A stretch of DNA of 64,000 bases from Synechococcus sp. KORDI-52. GTDB lineage: Bacteria > Cyanobacteriota > Cyanobacteriia > PCC-6307 > Cyanobiaceae. The translations under genes and the position numbers were made by a program. Positions within the stretch are counted from its first letter, which is position 1. The number at the start of each line of letters is the position of its first letter. Below the pieces are notes generated by a model. The model was not told the DNA's origin and made no database searches. It was given only the letters and a program-made list of their open reading frames with translations. Positions 8,770 to 18,953 of this stretch are shown one piece after another. Where the stretch lies: contig NZ_CP006271.1 in NCBI RefSeq assembly GCF_000737595.1, positions 682,001-746,000 of the forward strand, written 5' to 3'.

Positions 8770-9951
8770 ATGTCGCCGTCCTCTTCGGCCGGACCGCTCA
8801 GCAGCGGCGCCTTCTACCAGCGTTGGCTGGGTCCGGTGCTGGCGCGAGATGATGGCCTGGATGCTGAACAGCTGTCGCGCACCGCGCTCACGGCCCTTGG
8901 CCAGGCCAGCCTCAGGCGCCGCTGGCCAGGGGTGTCCACCGTGCTTGATGGCGTCGCGGCCGATCTGCAACGGCGTGATCTGCGCCTGGAGCAGGTGTTG
9001 TTGGGCTGCCGTTTTCCCAACCCGGTGGGTTTGGCGGCGGGATTCGACAAGAACGGTGTGGCGGCAGCGATCTGGGATCGCTTCGGCTTTGGCTTCGCCG
9101 AAGTGGGCACGGTCACATGGCATGGCCAGCCGGGCAATCCCAGACCACGTCTGTTCCGTCTGGCGGACGAGCAGGCCGCGTTGAACCGGATGGGATTCAA
9201 CAACGACGGCGCCAAGGCCCTGTTGAAAACCTTGGAGCGCCAACGGTTGGATCCGCCCGGCCGGCGGCCAGCGGTGCTGGGCATCAATGTCGGCAAATCC
9301 AAGATCACCGATCTGGAGCAGGCCCCAGATGACTATGCGGCCTCCCTGGAGCTGTTGTCTCCGCTGGCGGACTATGCGGTGATTAATGTCAGCTCCCCCA
9401 ACACTCCGGGACTCCGGGAACTGCAGGACACAGCCCAGTTGCGGCGGCTTGTGGAGCGGTTGCGACGACTACCGGCCTGTCCGCCTCTGCTGGTGAAAAT
9501 CGCACCCGATTTGGACGATGAATCGATCGATGCGGTGGCTCGGCTGGCCTTCGAGGAGGGCTTGGCCGGCGTGATCGCGGTCAACACCAGTCTCAATCGG
9601 CTGGGCCTTGAGCAACGGCGTCTGCCGCAGACCGGGCGCACGCTCGCCGAGGAGGCTGGTGGCCTCAGTGGTGCACCTCTGCGTCATCGGGCCCTGGCGG
9701 TGATCCGTCGCTTGCGGGCCAGTGCTGGCCCCGCATTGCCCTTGATCGGTGTTGGTGGGATTGATTCCCCCCAATCCGCCTGGGAGCGGATCACGTCAGG
9801 CGCATCTCTGGTGCAGGTCTACACCGGATGGATTTTTCAGGGGCCGGATCTGGTGCCGCGGATTCTGGAGGGTCTGCTGCTGCAGTTGGATCGCCATGGC
9901 CTGCGCAACATCGCGGAGGCCTCGGGCAGCGGTTTGCCTTGGCTGGATTGA
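8770..9951 (+). CDS. pyrD: Dihydroorotate dehydrogenase (quinone), class 2
   Basis: 393 residues from the ATG at 8770; a longer in-frame start at 8689 would lie inside rnhA. It oxidises dihydroorotate to orotate in pyrimidine synthesis, passing electrons to quinone. Seen: [58 protein letters not shown] (Ser catalytic base of class 2), KIAPDLDD and the C-terminal [15 protein letters not shown] with [11 protein letters not shown]. The N-terminal helices for membrane association are present. Confidence 0.95.
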   Translation: MSPSSSAGPLSSGAFYQRWLGPVLARDDGLDAEQLSRTALTALGQASLRRRWPGVSTVLDGVAADLQRRDLRLEQVLLGCRFPNPVGLAAGFDKNGVAAAIWDRFGFGFAEVGTVTWHGQPGNPRPRLFRLADEQAALNRMGFNNDGAKALLKTLERQRLDPPGRRPAVLGINVGKSKITDLEQAPDDYAASLELLSPLADYAVINVSSPNTPGLRELQDTAQLRRLVERLRRLPACPPLLVKIAPDLDDESIDAVARLAFEEGLAGVIAVNTSLNRLGLEQRRLPQTGRTLAEEAGGLSGAPLRHRALAVIRRLRASAGPALPLIGVGGIDSPQSAWERITSGASLVQVYTGWIFQGPDLVPRILEGLLLQLDRHGLRNIAEASGSGLPWLD

Positions 9952-10476
9952 GGACAGCGGATTCGTTCCGTTCATGCTCAGAGTGATTCAACTCTTGAAC
10001 TCTCCTGTTCGCATGCGTTTCGCTCGAAGGAGCTGGCATTGCGAGTGCGTTGTTTGTCCTCTTGCATTCCTGCCTTGAACTGGTTGCTGTGAGGTTTTGT
10101 CTTCATGGCGATAAACATGTCCATTCGCTCCTGTGGGGCTCACTTGTTCTTTTGCCTGGAGGTGAAGGCTTCGCGTTGATGTTTGAATCTGAAGCTATGG
10201 ATGGTCTGCGGAGCTGAGCGATCAGTTCATCCTTTGATTCTCGATCTGCATGCAGTTGCCGTGTGTTGATATCTGTTTTGCGATCTATTGATGCGTGGAT
10301 CATTGATCCCGTTGATTGGTTTTTGGTATGGAACTGATGATTTCCAATCATCCTTGTTTTCTTCCTGTTTTCTGTCTTGAATGACAATGCTGTTCGGTGG
10401 CAGGCCGATCCCGTTTCCAAGTTTGCTCAGCTTTGGTACCGTCTGAACCAAAGCCTTTATTCCGGCGTCGCCACGG
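9952..10476. other. Intergenic region upstream of the pilus operon, no gene seen
   Basis: About 525 bases, T-rich on the + strand, with only short open frames (for example 34 codons from 9974) and no tRNA-like or repeat structure that I can see. A reverse-strand frame of about 100 codons (10103-10420) has non-protein-like composition. It probably contains the pil operon promoter and 5' UTR. Confidence 0.4.
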
Positions 10477-11400
10477 ATGCTGTCTTCATTCCCACAGTGG
10501 CAATCCAGTCGTTTGGCGTGGGACCGTTTGATTCATCCTCGCCCCGTGCTGGTGATGATTTCCAATGGCGGGTTGTCGATCTGCTGGCGGGGTGCCCGGG
10601 GTTGGACCTTCCGTTGTGCTGATCTGTCGGCAGGTTCCTGTCGTGATGGCATGCCCAAGGCCCGTGAGGCGATTGGTGAGTTGATTGCTGATCTGCTGTT
10701 TGATGTGGAGCTGCCTGGAGCCGAATTGGTGCTTTCGCTTCCGCCTGCGGCAGCCTCCTGGCGCGTTCTTGACGGTTTGAGTTGTGATGTTGAAGCCATG
10801 CCTGACTTGCGACGTGAGCTTCCAGGTTCGCTGGATCTTCCGTTCAGCTTGGATCAGAGCTATCTGATGACCAGCGTGATTGGAGATAGTGTTGCGGTGT
10901 GTGGAACATCCCGAGCACTGATCCAGGCCTGGGTGGACATCGTGGAAATCGCAGATTTGCCCCTGCGTCGGATCAGTTGGTCACTCACCGATGCCCTGAA
11001 CGGATTGCGTCAAATCACTCAGGATTGGTCCGGTGATCTTGCTTGGTTGTTGCTCCATGACGGAAGGGCTCGTCTGATCCTGATGCGAGATCGGATTCCC
11101 GAGATTGACCGTACCTTTTCGTCGAACGATGTGGATGTCTGTATCGCCGAGACTCGCGCCTTGATTCGTTCCTGGCAACAGAAACTCAATGCACCAAGAC
11201 CCTTGGGCTGGTGGTTCACGCTTGAGGATCCAAGCCGTCGCGATTGGCTTCAGCTTGTTGATGCGGAGGCTGGTGAACAGAGCTTGAATCGGCCTCTGGC
11301 TTGGTCTCCCGATCCCTGGACCGAATCAGCGGGGGCAGAGGTGCTGTCCCCCCTGGCGCATTTGGTGCTTGGTCAGCTGCATGAGGAGGAGTGCTGGTGA
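10477..11400 (+). CDS. pilM: Divergent PilM-like type IV pilus assembly protein
   Basis: 307 residues. Assignment rests mainly on position: it is directly followed, with overlap, by clear PilN, PilO and PilQ proteins, and PilM is the cytoplasmic actin-like partner of PilN. Sequence resemblance is weak. Segments such as GAELVLSLPPAAASWRVL, DQSYLMTSVIGDSVAVCGTSRALIQAW and DLAWLLLHDGRARLILMRD are compatible with the PilM/FtsA-type fold. There are no transmembrane segments, consistent with a cytoplasmic protein. The ATG at 10477 is the first in the frame. Confidence 0.6.
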   Translation: MLSSFPQWQSSRLAWDRLIHPRPVLVMISNGGLSICWRGARGWTFRCADLSAGSCRDGMPKAREAIGELIADLLFDVELPGAELVLSLPPAAASWRVLDGLSCDVEAMPDLRRELPGSLDLPFSLDQSYLMTSVIGDSVAVCGTSRALIQAWVDIVEIADLPLRRISWSLTDALNGLRQITQDWSGDLAWLLLHDGRARLILMRDRIPEIDRTFSSNDVDVCIAETRALIRSWQQKLNAPRPLGWWFTLEDPSRRDWLQLVDAEAGEQSLNRPLAWSPDPWTESAGAEVLSPLAHLVLGQLHEEECW

Positions 11401-12077
11401 AATCTGTGAGGAGCTCCGTTGGATCAGATTGGCTTCGGGAGGTTCGGCTTGAGCGCGGCTTGCCGTCTGAGCCGGTCGCTCATCAGTCCCTTTATCCATT
11501 GCTGGCCAAAGGCAGTCTGTTGGGGATTGTTCTGGTCTTAACGCCCTTGGTGCTGCTGCTCTTGTTGCACAACCGGCAGAGCCGCCTCACCGCTGAGGTT
11601 GTTGCCTTGGCTCCCGTGGAGGCGCGTCTTGGCGATGCCCAGGCCAGGCTGAAGTCCATGGCCTCCAAACGCGATGTTCTGAAGCAACAGGTTGAAAAGA
11701 TCGCGTCTCAACTAGTGGCGTTGCGATCAAGTTCTGCATTGCTGGAACAGATGCGACAGGTCACGCCAAAGGGTGTTCGTCTGCGCGCAGTGGCAGCTTT
11801 ACCTTCGAAGCTGACCATCACAGGGGAAGCCGAAGGGTCGGATGCGTTCCAGCGCATCAATGCCCTAGCCCTCAATCTTGAGGCGGAGCAGGAGTTCAGC
11901 CTGAACGGAACATCCATCGTGAAGGCCACTGCAGACGATGCGGGTTTGATCGAGTTCAGGCTGGAATCAGCCATCGATTCCACGGCCGGAACCACGCCGG
12001 AACGCCTTCGTGAACTCGGCTCTGATGGTTTGGCGCAACGCTTTGAGTTGCTGCGGGCCAAGGGGGTTGGGCTGTGA
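11397..12077 (+). CDS. pilN: PilN-like type IV pilus inner-membrane protein
   Basis: 226 residues from a GTG at 11397, which overlaps the previous stop as GTGA; a GTG at 11391 is the alternative. Topology is typical of PilN: a short cytoplasmic N-terminus, one transmembrane helix (GSLLGIVLVLTPLVLLLLL, about residues 40-58), a periplasmic coiled coil, and a ferredoxin-like region with LLEQMRQVTPKGVRL. PilN links PilM to PilO in the alignment complex that supports the PilQ secretin. Overlaps at both ends indicate translational coupling. Confidence 0.8.
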   Translation: MKSVRSSVGSDWLREVRLERGLPSEPVAHQSLYPLLAKGSLLGIVLVLTPLVLLLLLHNRQSRLTAEVVALAPVEARLGDAQARLKSMASKRDVLKQQVEKIASQLVALRSSSALLEQMRQVTPKGVRLRAVAALPSKLTITGEAEGSDAFQRINALALNLEAEQEFSLNGTSIVKATADDAGLIEFRLESAIDSTAGTTPERLRELGSDGLAQRFELLRAKGVGL

Positions 12078-12793
12078 CCAATCTTCTGCCTTCGGGACGT
12101 CGCCAGTGGATCACCCGTGGACGTGTGTTGGTGGGTCTGCCCATCATCTTTGGCGTGATTGTGTCGGCGTGTTTGTTCCTGATTGTTCTGCGGCCTGTCT
12201 GGCAGGACGCGAAAGAACTGGAGCGGCGTCGTGATTCTTTGCTGCAATTGCAACGCAACCTTCCTGTAATGGAAGGGCAACTGGAATCGGCCTCTTTTGC
12301 ACTGGAACAGGCTCAACAGCAACAGGATTTGTTGATCGGTTTTCTGGCTGGTCGTGACAAGGTTCAGACCTTTTTGGCGCTTCTCAATCAACAGGCCGTC
12401 TTGTCAGATGTGAAAATTCTTCGGTATGAACCATTGGCGCCCGTAGTTGCTTCGGCGCAACAGCCACAAGCTCAGGATCAAAACCAGAAGGGTGACGAGT
12501 CGTTGGAACCGACGGACCCGCTTCTAGCGCTTGGGTATCAGAAGTCTTCAGTCGCCCTTGCCGTTCGCGGCCCCTACGACGGCTTGCATGCGTTTCTCCA
12601 GAAGATGGAAGCTTTGGAGTTGTTGGTTGAAAGCAGCAACCTTGAGATCACGGCCGTTGAGATTGAGACCAGTGACGAAGATTCAGATCCCCAGCAGCCA
12701 ACAACTCAGTTAACCCTGCAGCTGAACTTCTACGACATTCAGACCGGGGCATCTCCGATCATGGGTCAGTCAGTTGCAAAACTACCTGTCTAG
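12074..12793 (+). CDS. pilO: PilO-like type IV pilus inner-membrane protein
   Basis: 239 residues; the GTG start overlaps the pilN stop by 4 bases. One N-terminal transmembrane helix (GLPIIFGVIVSACLFLIVL, about residues 17-35) is followed by a coiled coil (LERRRDSLLQLQRN). A periplasmic domain carries the PilO-like segment SVALAVRGPYDGLHAFLQKMEALELLVESSNLEI. It is an alignment-subcomplex protein. A Gln/Pro-rich disordered loop precedes that domain. Confidence 0.82.
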   Translation: MTNLLPSGRRQWITRGRVLVGLPIIFGVIVSACLFLIVLRPVWQDAKELERRRDSLLQLQRNLPVMEGQLESASFALEQAQQQQDLLIGFLAGRDKVQTFLALLNQQAVLSDVKILRYEPLAPVVASAQQPQAQDQNQKGDESLEPTDPLLALGYQKSSVALAVRGPYDGLHAFLQKMEALELLVESSNLEITAVEIETSDEDSDPQQPTTQLTLQLNFYDIQTGASPIMGQSVAKLPV

Positions 12794-12851
12794 GACTGGT
12801 TGGTCAGGTTTTTGGCCGATAAGGTCGAGGCATTGATTTGATTGGCCTCAG

Positions 12852-15203
12852 GTGCGGAGCTCATTGGTTCGACGTTCACTTCCACTCGTCGTTCTCCTGG
12901 GCTTGAGTTGCTCCACCGTTGAGATGGTCACAGCGTTGGCTTCGGCGCCGGCTGTCGCTTCAACGACGGTCGCCTTGAAGGTGCGTCGGATGGCAGGCCG
13001 GGTGGATCTGGTGGTGTCTGGCCTTGGGGCCAGCTCGAGGGTGCGGAGTCAGAATCTTTCGTCCTCCAGTTGGACTGGCCGTTTGGAGGGGTCGTCATCA
13101 CGAACGTTGCCGGTTCCACAGGAGGTTTCAATGCCCGAGCTGGGCTTGAAATCAATTCGCTTGAGTCAGAACAGCGACTTTGGCTTTGATCTGGCTGTTC
13201 AGTCAAGCCACAACATCACACTGACCCAGCCTCGGATCAGTGCCAATGGAGAGGAGTTGATTGTTTCTTTTCAAGGACTCTCTGCTCAAGGCAAGACGTC
13301 GACATCTGCTCAACTTGACTTGAGGCGGCCTGGCCGCGTTGCGCAGCCCAGCTTCGTTCCACCGTTGCGATCCCGCGCGAGTGCACCACCTCTCGGAGAT
13401 ATGGCGGTCGGTTCCATGCTTGTAAGTCCCAATAATGTCCTCAATATTTCGGGACCTCCTGTTTCGATGATTCTGAATAATGCTCCGGCCAAGGATGCAT
13501 TAATGGCTTTATCGAAAGTTGGTGGTTTTAACTTCGTTTATGTGGATTCGCTGGATTCAGGTGATCAAGAGCCGGTCGTTAGGCCAGTTAGTGTAGTTTT
13601 TAAAAATGAAGTTTTCGGACGTGCTCTCAACAGTATTTTGTTGTCCTCTGGACTTGAAGGGCGATTAGAAGGTCGCACTTTGCTGGTAGGAAAGTCATTG
13701 CAGAACTCTAGTTTTGCCCCCCAGATGTCGAAAGTTTTTCGTCTTAATCAGGTCAAGCCGGAAACGGCGGCGAATTATTTGTCAAGTTTGGGTGCTAAAA
13801 TGACTAAGGTAATTGAAATCAAAGTAACGACTGGCTCGTCCGCTTCTCTTGGGACAACGGAGCTTAGTAATCAAGTATCTCAAGCTACGGGCATTGAGAG
13901 TTCGATTGAAACTTTGGAGGCACAAGTTGGCCCTCTCAATGGTCTGGTTGGTACCACCGATGGTCGTCTTGGCTCTGTAACACTTGTTGGCGAGCCTCGA
14001 TTGATTGCTTTGGCTGAAAGTTATTTGAAGCAGATTGATCTTCGTAAGAGGCAGGTCGCTGTAAAAGTTCAGATCATAAATGTGGATTTGGATAACGACA
14101 AAAGAATTGATTCAAGCTTTTCTTCTAGGATGGGTAACACGTTCATAGTTAGCGATAAGGGAAAGGCTTTTATCAATTTCGGTGATTACAAACCCGGAGG
14201 TGTTGAAGGTACTGGCATTTATGGAAGTGGAGATTCTGGGGTGCCAGGCACTTACGCCAGATATGGTGAAGAGCCTCAGCAGCGTGTTATTGATCCCGTT
14301 GCCCAGAGACAGCTGGAAGTGCCCAACTACGAAGTGGCTCAGGAGCGTTTTATTAACTCGCAAGGTGAGGTCGAGTTTCGAGATTTAATTGATTCCAGTG
14401 GCCGCAAAGTATATTTTCCTTCGACTGATCCGAATTCCACGCAGACAAGGACTGTCCTTGATAGTAATGGTCAGCCTATTTACGTGTCGTCGACGGATCC
14501 CACGGCGGAACAGGTAAGGCAGCCCGTATACGATGAAAATGGACGGTTGAAATATGTGCCTCGCTCGGACTTGCGTCGGCAGCCAGATAACTCTTTTTAC
14601 TCCTATCTTGAGGCTCAGATTGAGTCCCGTAGTGCCAAAATACTGGCCGAGCCTACTTTGCTTGTAGGAGAGGGGCAGATTTCGGAAGTCAAAACAGGCC
14701 TTGAAGTTTTTACTAATGTAGAGACCGAGATTATCAGTGTAGGTGACATTACATCTGAGAATACTACTTTTGAAACTGAAACCGCGGGTATAACTCTTTC
14801 GGTTGGTGTTGATAGGATCGACGATAATGGTTTTGTGACAATGGATATTACTCCTAAGATTTCTTTGCCTGTTCTTGCGGGCCAAAACGATGGTGTTAAT
14901 ATCTTTAATCTCGACAGTCGTCAATTGTCTGCCAGTGGGATTCGGTTGCGAGATGGCCAAACTCTTGTAATTACTGGTGTGATGTCTGATCAGCAAGTGG
15001 AGGAGGTAAGAAAATGGCCATTGCTTGGAGATCTGCCGCTTATTGGTAGTTTGTTTAGAGGAACAACTTCGGTGCGCGAAAAAAGAGAACTTGTGATCGT
15101 TGTCACTCCTCAAATACTCGACGATGAGCAGGGAGGGGAATATGGTTATGGTTATTACAGACCTGAAACCCCAGATGTCAGGAGGGTTTTAAGGACTTTT
15201 TAA
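12852..15203 (+). CDS. pilQ: PilQ/GspD-type secretin
   Basis: 783 residues from a GTG, with an N-terminal signal/hydrophobic segment (residues 9-36). An AMIN-like region (about 38-150) is followed by an N0/N1 secretin_N region (VSMILNNAPAKDALMALSKVGGFNFVY) and the secretin channel domain (about 580-760: ILAEPTLLVGEGQ, GVDRIDDNGFVTMDITPKIS, ITGVMSDQQVEEVRKWPLLGDLPLIGSLFRG, ELVIVVTPQIL). It forms the outer-membrane pore for type IV pili. Oddities: the 3' three-quarters is visibly more AT-rich than the first 500 bases, and residues 514-573 hold 23-24-residue tandem repeats. The stop lies 3 bases from the stop of the convergent gene. Confidence 0.92.
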   Translation: MRSSLVRRSLPLVVLLGLSCSTVEMVTALASAPAVASTTVALKVRRMAGRVDLVVSGLGASSRVRSQNLSSSSWTGRLEGSSSRTLPVPQEVSMPELGLKSIRLSQNSDFGFDLAVQSSHNITLTQPRISANGEELIVSFQGLSAQGKTSTSAQLDLRRPGRVAQPSFVPPLRSRASAPPLGDMAVGSMLVSPNNVLNISGPPVSMILNNAPAKDALMALSKVGGFNFVYVDSLDSGDQEPVVRPVSVVFKNEVFGRALNSILLSSGLEGRLEGRTLLVGKSLQNSSFAPQMSKVFRLNQVKPETAANYLSSLGAKMTKVIEIKVTTGSSASLGTTELSNQVSQATGIESSIETLEAQVGPLNGLVGTTDGRLGSVTLVGEPRLIALAESYLKQIDLRKRQVAVKVQIINVDLDNDKRIDSSFSSRMGNTFIVSDKGKAFINFGDYKPGGVEGTGIYGSGDSGVPGTYARYGEEPQQRVIDPVAQRQLEVPNYEVAQERFINSQGEVEFRDLIDSSGRKVYFPSTDPNSTQTRTVLDSNGQPIYVSSTDPTAEQVRQPVYDENGRLKYVPRSDLRRQPDNSFYSYLEAQIESRSAKILAEPTLLVGEGQISEVKTGLEVFTNVETEIISVGDITSENTTFETETAGITLSVGVDRIDDNGFVTMDITPKISLPVLAGQNDGVNIFNLDSRQLSASGIRLRDGQTLVITGVMSDQQVEEVRKWPLLGDLPLIGSLFRGTTSVREKRELVIVVTPQILDDEQGGEYGYGYYRPETPDVRRVLRTF
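14391..14574 (+). repeat. In-frame tandem repeats inside pilQ
   Basis: Three imperfect copies of a 23-24-residue unit start at residues 514, 537 and 561 (DSSG, DSNG, DENG). The first two contain Y-x-x-STDP and Q-x-R further on; the third is truncated after YVPRSD. They lie just before the conserved secretin core, where an extended extracellular or periplasmic loop would fit. Confidence 0.7.
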
Positions 15204-15206
15204 ATT

Positions 15207-15983
15207 TCACAAGGGTGATAGTGCGCGAAGTGCCATTGGGCCGATGATTTGTAGGACTGATAACCCTCCAGACAAAATTGTTGACCCAATCCCGGTACCA
15301 CTTTTGGTTGAGGGTGTTTGTGGATCACGGGTCTTCTTACTAGCCAATTCCAGCTGTTCTGCTTTTACCTGATCACCGCTTTCGCTAAACAGAGTTCCGG
15401 CGTATGCAAGGTCCTTGGCAGCAAGGTCGCTTTGACCAAGTTCACCGCGGCTAAGCCCGCGCGCTACCCAGCTCAACGGATCCTCCGGTTTTGCCTTGAT
15501 TGCTTCGCCGAATAATTTTTCAGCCTTTTCCCATTGGCCCTTCTCGGCGGCATCCACCCCGGCATTGTGCAGTGATGCATGGCTGCGGATTCCACTGGCG
15601 ATGCCTCGTGCCCCCTGCCAGTGGCTTTGTTCAAGGGCGTCTGGATCCAACACTGCACCGGAGAGGTCGCTCAGGCGAAGGTCGGTGCCGTAGAGCTTGC
15701 TGCCTCGGAGATCAGCGCCGCGCAGCGACGCCCCCCTCAGGCTGGTGAAGCGGAGATCGGTGTTGCGTAGATCGGCTCCATCCAGCCGCGCCTGAGACAG
15801 ATTGGCGCGTTGCAGTTGCGCCCCGCTCAGATCAGCATCCCGCAGATCAGCGTGCACCAGATCCACATCCGCCAGGCGACAGTCCGGGCAATTCCGTTGC
15901 TGCAGCAGCAGGATCAGATCGTCCGCCCGAGCGGCCAGCGGCGTGGCGAGCAGCAGGGTGAAGAGCAGCACTCGGGCCGTCAT
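15207..15983 (-). CDS. Secreted pentapeptide-repeat protein with TPR-like C-terminus
   Basis: 258 residues from the ATG at 15983, chosen because it directly precedes a signal peptide (VLLFTLLLATPLAARA). An upstream in-frame ATG adds 30 non-signal residues. Residues 25-120 are A(D/N)LxxA-type pentapeptide repeats forming a right-handed quadrilateral helix, with a Cys pair in CPDC at the start. Residues 150-215 look like tetratricopeptide helices (AEKGQWEKAEKLFGEAIKAKPEDPLSW), and a hydrophobic stretch ends the protein. It is probably a periplasmic or lumenal scaffold; the ligand is unknown. Confidence 0.8.
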   Translation of the reverse strand: MTARVLLFTLLLATPLAARADDLILLLQQRNCPDCRLADVDLVHADLRDADLSGAQLQRANLSQARLDGADLRNTDLRFTSLRGASLRGADLRGSKLYGTDLRLSDLSGAVLDPDALEQSHWQGARGIASGIRSHASLHNAGVDAAEKGQWEKAEKLFGEAIKAKPEDPLSWVARGLSRGELGQSDLAAKDLAYAGTLFSESGDQVKAEQLELASKKTRDPQTPSTKSGTGIGSTILSGGLSVLQIIGPMALRALSPL

Positions 15984-16032
15984 GGGCAGTGGTCCACGCT
16001 GGTCATGTCTAAGTGTTGTATCGGGAGTCGGG

Positions 16033-17100
16033 ATGGGCGTCGACCTGCGCCATGGCGGCAACCGCGAAGCCATCGCCGCACGGTTGAACTGCAGGGCATC
16101 GCAGTTGCTGGATGCCAGCGCTTCATTGGCCCCCTGGAGTCCGCGTTGCCCGCGTCTGCCTCTGACCGCGATCCGCGATTATCCCGACCGGGGCCAGATG
16201 GCTCTGCGCCTGGCGCTGGCTGGGCTGCATGGCCTGGATCCTGAAGCTGTGCTGCCCGGCAACGGGGCGGCTGAGTTGTTCACCTGGGCGGCGCGCGATG
16301 CCGCTGCCGTTGGCGTGAGTGGTCTGCTGGCGCCTGGTTTTGCCGATTACCGGCGGGCACTTCAGTGCTGGGACGCCCCATGGATTGATGTTCCCCTGGC
16401 CTTGCATGGGGAACAGGTTGGTCTGCAGCTGCATCCCCCCCTGCAACCGCCGGTGGCTTGGATCTGCAATCCCCACAACCCCACGGGTCAGCTGTGGAGC
16501 CGTGCATCGTTGCAGCTCCTGCTGGCGACCCATGACCTGGTCATCTGCGATGAGGCCTTCCTGCCCCTGGTGCCCGATGGGGAGCTGCAATCGCTGATTC
16601 CGCTGGTGGAGCACCATCCCAACCTGGTGGTGATCCGCAGCCTCACCAAGGTGTTTGGCATGGCGGGCTTGCGCCTTGGCTATGCCATTGGGCACCCCGA
16701 CCGCCTCAAGCGCTGGCGGGACTGGCGGGACCCCTGGCCGGTGAATGGCGTCGCTGCTGCCCTGACCGAGCGGTTGCTGGTTCCTCCTGGGCGGTATCGA
16801 CGCTGGTGCCGACGGGTGCAGCGGTGGACCGCCAGGGAGGGTGCCTGGATGCAACACCACCTGGCCGCCGTGCCTGGCCTCTGCCCCATGCCGTCGAGCG
16901 CCAACTTCCTCTTGGTTTCCGCGGCGGACTCCCTGGTGCCTTTGCGTGAAGCTCTGGAACAGGACCACCGCATTCTCTTGCGCGATTGCCGCAGTTTCGA
17001 AGGCCTTGGTGAATCCTGGTTGCGGATCGGTTTGCAGACCCGTGCCAACAACCGCCGGATCCTCAGAGCGCTGAAGCAGGTTCAGGCCACCAGGGTCTGA
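16033..17100 (+). CDS. cobD: CobD-like threonine-phosphate decarboxylase / PLP aminotransferase
   Basis: 355 residues from the ATG at 16033; the open frame extends upstream but overlaps the divergent gene. Fold type I PLP enzyme: [13 protein letters not shown] at the N-terminus (typical of CobC/CobD), [21 protein letters not shown] and the Schiff-base Lys in [19 protein letters not shown]. It is expected to make aminopropanol phosphate for the cobalamin nucleotide loop. A HisC-like aminotransferase role is the alternative, but a separate hisC lies at 57848. It converges on murG with a 19-base 3' overlap. Confidence 0.8.
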   Translation: MGVDLRHGGNREAIAARLNCRASQLLDASASLAPWSPRCPRLPLTAIRDYPDRGQMALRLALAGLHGLDPEAVLPGNGAAELFTWAARDAAAVGVSGLLAPGFADYRRALQCWDAPWIDVPLALHGEQVGLQLHPPLQPPVAWICNPHNPTGQLWSRASLQLLLATHDLVICDEAFLPLVPDGELQSLIPLVEHHPNLVVIRSLTKVFGMAGLRLGYAIGHPDRLKRWRDWRDPWPVNGVAAALTERLLVPPGRYRRWCRRVQRWTAREGAWMQHHLAAVPGLCPMPSSANFLLVSAADSLVPLREALEQDHRILLRDCRSFEGLGESWLRIGLQTRANNRRILRALKQVQATRV

Positions 17101-18158
17101 AGCAGGGCGGCCAACTGCCGCTCGGCTTCCTGTTCCGCCAGGGTCTGCATGCCTTCACGCATCTGAGGAAGCGGATCGGATTGAGCTGAGGCCTGTCCTA
17201 GACGTGCCTTCAGAAGCCGTTCAATGGTGCTCAGCAACACGGGATGATCCGGGTCGTGCTGGTGCACGATCACCGCTGCGCCAAGGGATGCGGCGCAGGC
17301 GGCATTGGCCTCCTGATGCTGGTCTGCAGCCTGGGGGAATGGCACCAGCACGCTGGGGGTCCCGCAAACCGCCAGTTCACTGAGGCTGCCGGCACCTGCG
17401 CGGCTGATGGCCAGGTCGGCATGCTGCAACAGTCCGGGGATCTCATCGCTGAACCGGCGTTCCACCAGCTGTGGGTGCTGCAGTTGCTGAATGTCGGGAT
17501 CATTGTCGCCGGTGAGGTGCACCACGCGGCAGCCCTGTTTCAGCAGGGCTGGCACCGCAGCCCGCACCATGCGGTTCAGCCCGACCGCGCCTTGGCTGCC
17601 GCCCATCACCACCAAAAGGGGCCCCTTGCCGGAGGGGACCCAGCTCGGCAGGGGTTGGGCTGTCAGGAAGTGGGAACGCACCGGTGTGCCCGTCAGCACC
17701 GGCTGACTGCCCGGGATGCGCTTGGCGGCAGCAGGGAGTCCAATGGCTACAGCGCTGCAGAAGCGGCCCAGCAATCGGGTGACCCGCCCTGGGATGGCAT
17801 TGGATTCATGGAGAACCACAGGGATGCCGCACCAGCGCGCCGCCAGGATTGCGGGTGCGGCGATGTATCCGCCGGTTGTGAACACGACATCGATCGCGTT
17901 CCGGCGGATCACCCGCCGAACGTCGACGCTGGCCAGCAGCAGACGCAGCAGCTGCAGCAGCTTGGTGAGTCCACGCCCCTGCAGGCCTCCGGCGTTCACA
18001 CATACCAAGTTGAAGCGCTCCGGCACCAGACGCGTTTCAAGTCGATCGGGCACCCCCAACCAGCGCACGGGCCACTGGTCTTCAACAGCTTCTGCCACAG
18101 CCAGCGCGGGGAAGAGATGGCCGCCCGTGCCGCTGGCGGCGATCAGAAGCCGGGTCAT
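17082..18158 (-). CDS. murG: UDP-GlcNAc transferase MurG (lipid II synthesis)
   Basis: 358 residues. MurG adds N-acetylglucosamine to lipid I at the inner face of the cytoplasmic membrane. Seen: the N-terminal Gly loop [51 protein letters not shown] (second Rossmann loop), [37 protein letters not shown] (the nucleotide-sugar binding region). The length is normal. It shares a short divergent promoter region with the + strand gene at 18216. Confidence 0.95.
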   Translation of the reverse strand: MTRLLIAASGTGGHLFPALAVAEAVEDQWPVRWLGVPDRLETRLVPERFNLVCVNAGGLQGRGLTKLLQLLRLLLASVDVRRVIRRNAIDVVFTTGGYIAAPAILAARWCGIPVVLHESNAIPGRVTRLLGRFCSAVAIGLPAAAKRIPGSQPVLTGTPVRSHFLTAQPLPSWVPSGKGPLLVVMGGSQGAVGLNRMVRAAVPALLKQGCRVVHLTGDNDPDIQQLQHPQLVERRFSDEIPGLLQHADLAISRAGAGSLSELAVCGTPSVLVPFPQAADQHQEANAACAASLGAAVIVHQHDPDHPVLLSTIERLLKARLGQASAQSDPLPQMREGMQTLAEQEAERQLAALLQTLVA

Positions 18159-18215
18159 CGCGTCGGCCGTCTCCGCTTATCACCCCTAACTTAATTGGAC
18201 TGTCGCGTTGCGTTC

Positions 18216-18953
18216 GTGCGTCGTTTCCTGGGAGTCACGCTCGTCTCGGCCATGGCGCTGGTGCTGTCGCCGGTCCATGCCCTCGAGCAGCCTGGAGGCC
18301 AGAGCCGTGCCTTGGAGCGTTTCAGCGCGCGCCTGCAAACGGTGTTGAACAGCGGCAGTCCTACAGCCTTCGAGACAGTGGTCAGCAGTGAGCTGCTGCC
18401 TGTCCTGGCCCAGCGCCTTGAGCGTTTCCGGCAGGATTTCCCTGAGGTCATGTGGCAGGTGGAGCCTGCCGAGTCAACGCCGGATGGTCGGCCGACCCTG
18501 AACCTGCGGGTGCGGGGTGCCACGGAATCCGAGGGGCTGACCTACTCCTTGGACGCCACAGAACAGATTGCGATTCGCCTGGAGGCGGGTCAGCTGGTGG
18601 AGCAGGAACTGTTGGCGCAGCAGTCGTTGCTGCGCAGCGGTAAACGCCCCTTGTCGGTCAATCTCGCCATCCCCGATGTGGTACTCACCGGCAGTCGTTA
18701 TGACATCGATCTGGTGGTTGAAGAGCCGCTGGGGAAGGCTCTGGTGGCCGGCGGCCTGATCGACCTCACCGATGCGCAGCTCACGGCTCAGTTCCGCCCC
18801 AACCTGCCTTTGGCACCTCTGGGGGGTGGTGGTTTGTTCAAGAGCGTTCAGGCACCGCAGCAACCCGGTTCGCAGACCTGGGCCGTGATGCTGGTGCATC
18901 CCGATGGGGTGGTGACGGCCACCAAACGGGTGCGGGTGGTCAGCAGCAACTAG
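18216..18953 (+). CDS. Secreted hypothetical protein
   Basis: 245 residues from a GTG at 18216 (a TTG at 18195 is the longer alternative). An N-terminal signal (FLGVTLVSAMALVLSPVHA) is followed by a soluble domain with alternating beta segments (RPTLNLRVRGATES, RYDIDLVVEEPLGKALVAGGLIDL) and a Gly-rich stretch. I do not recognise a domain. It is probably a periplasmic protein restricted to picocyanobacteria (inferred). The 3' end overlaps the convergent dehydrogenase gene by 4 bases. Confidence 0.7.
   Translation: MRRFLGVTLVSAMALVLSPVHALEQPGGQSRALERFSARLQTVLNSGSPTAFETVVSSELLPVLAQRLERFRQDFPEVMWQVEPAESTPDGRPTLNLRVRGATESEGLTYSLDATEQIAIRLEAGQLVEQELLAQQSLLRSGKRPLSVNLAIPDVVLTGSRYDIDLVVEEPLGKALVAGGLIDLTDAQLTAQFRPNLPLAPLGGGGLFKSVQAPQQPGSQTWAVMLVHPDGVVTATKRVRVVSSN

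Noticed and set aside
10103-10420. Reverse open frame of 105 codons upstream of the pilus operon
   Set aside because: The translated composition is not protein-like, no ribosome-binding site is seen, and the region looks like a T-rich leader.
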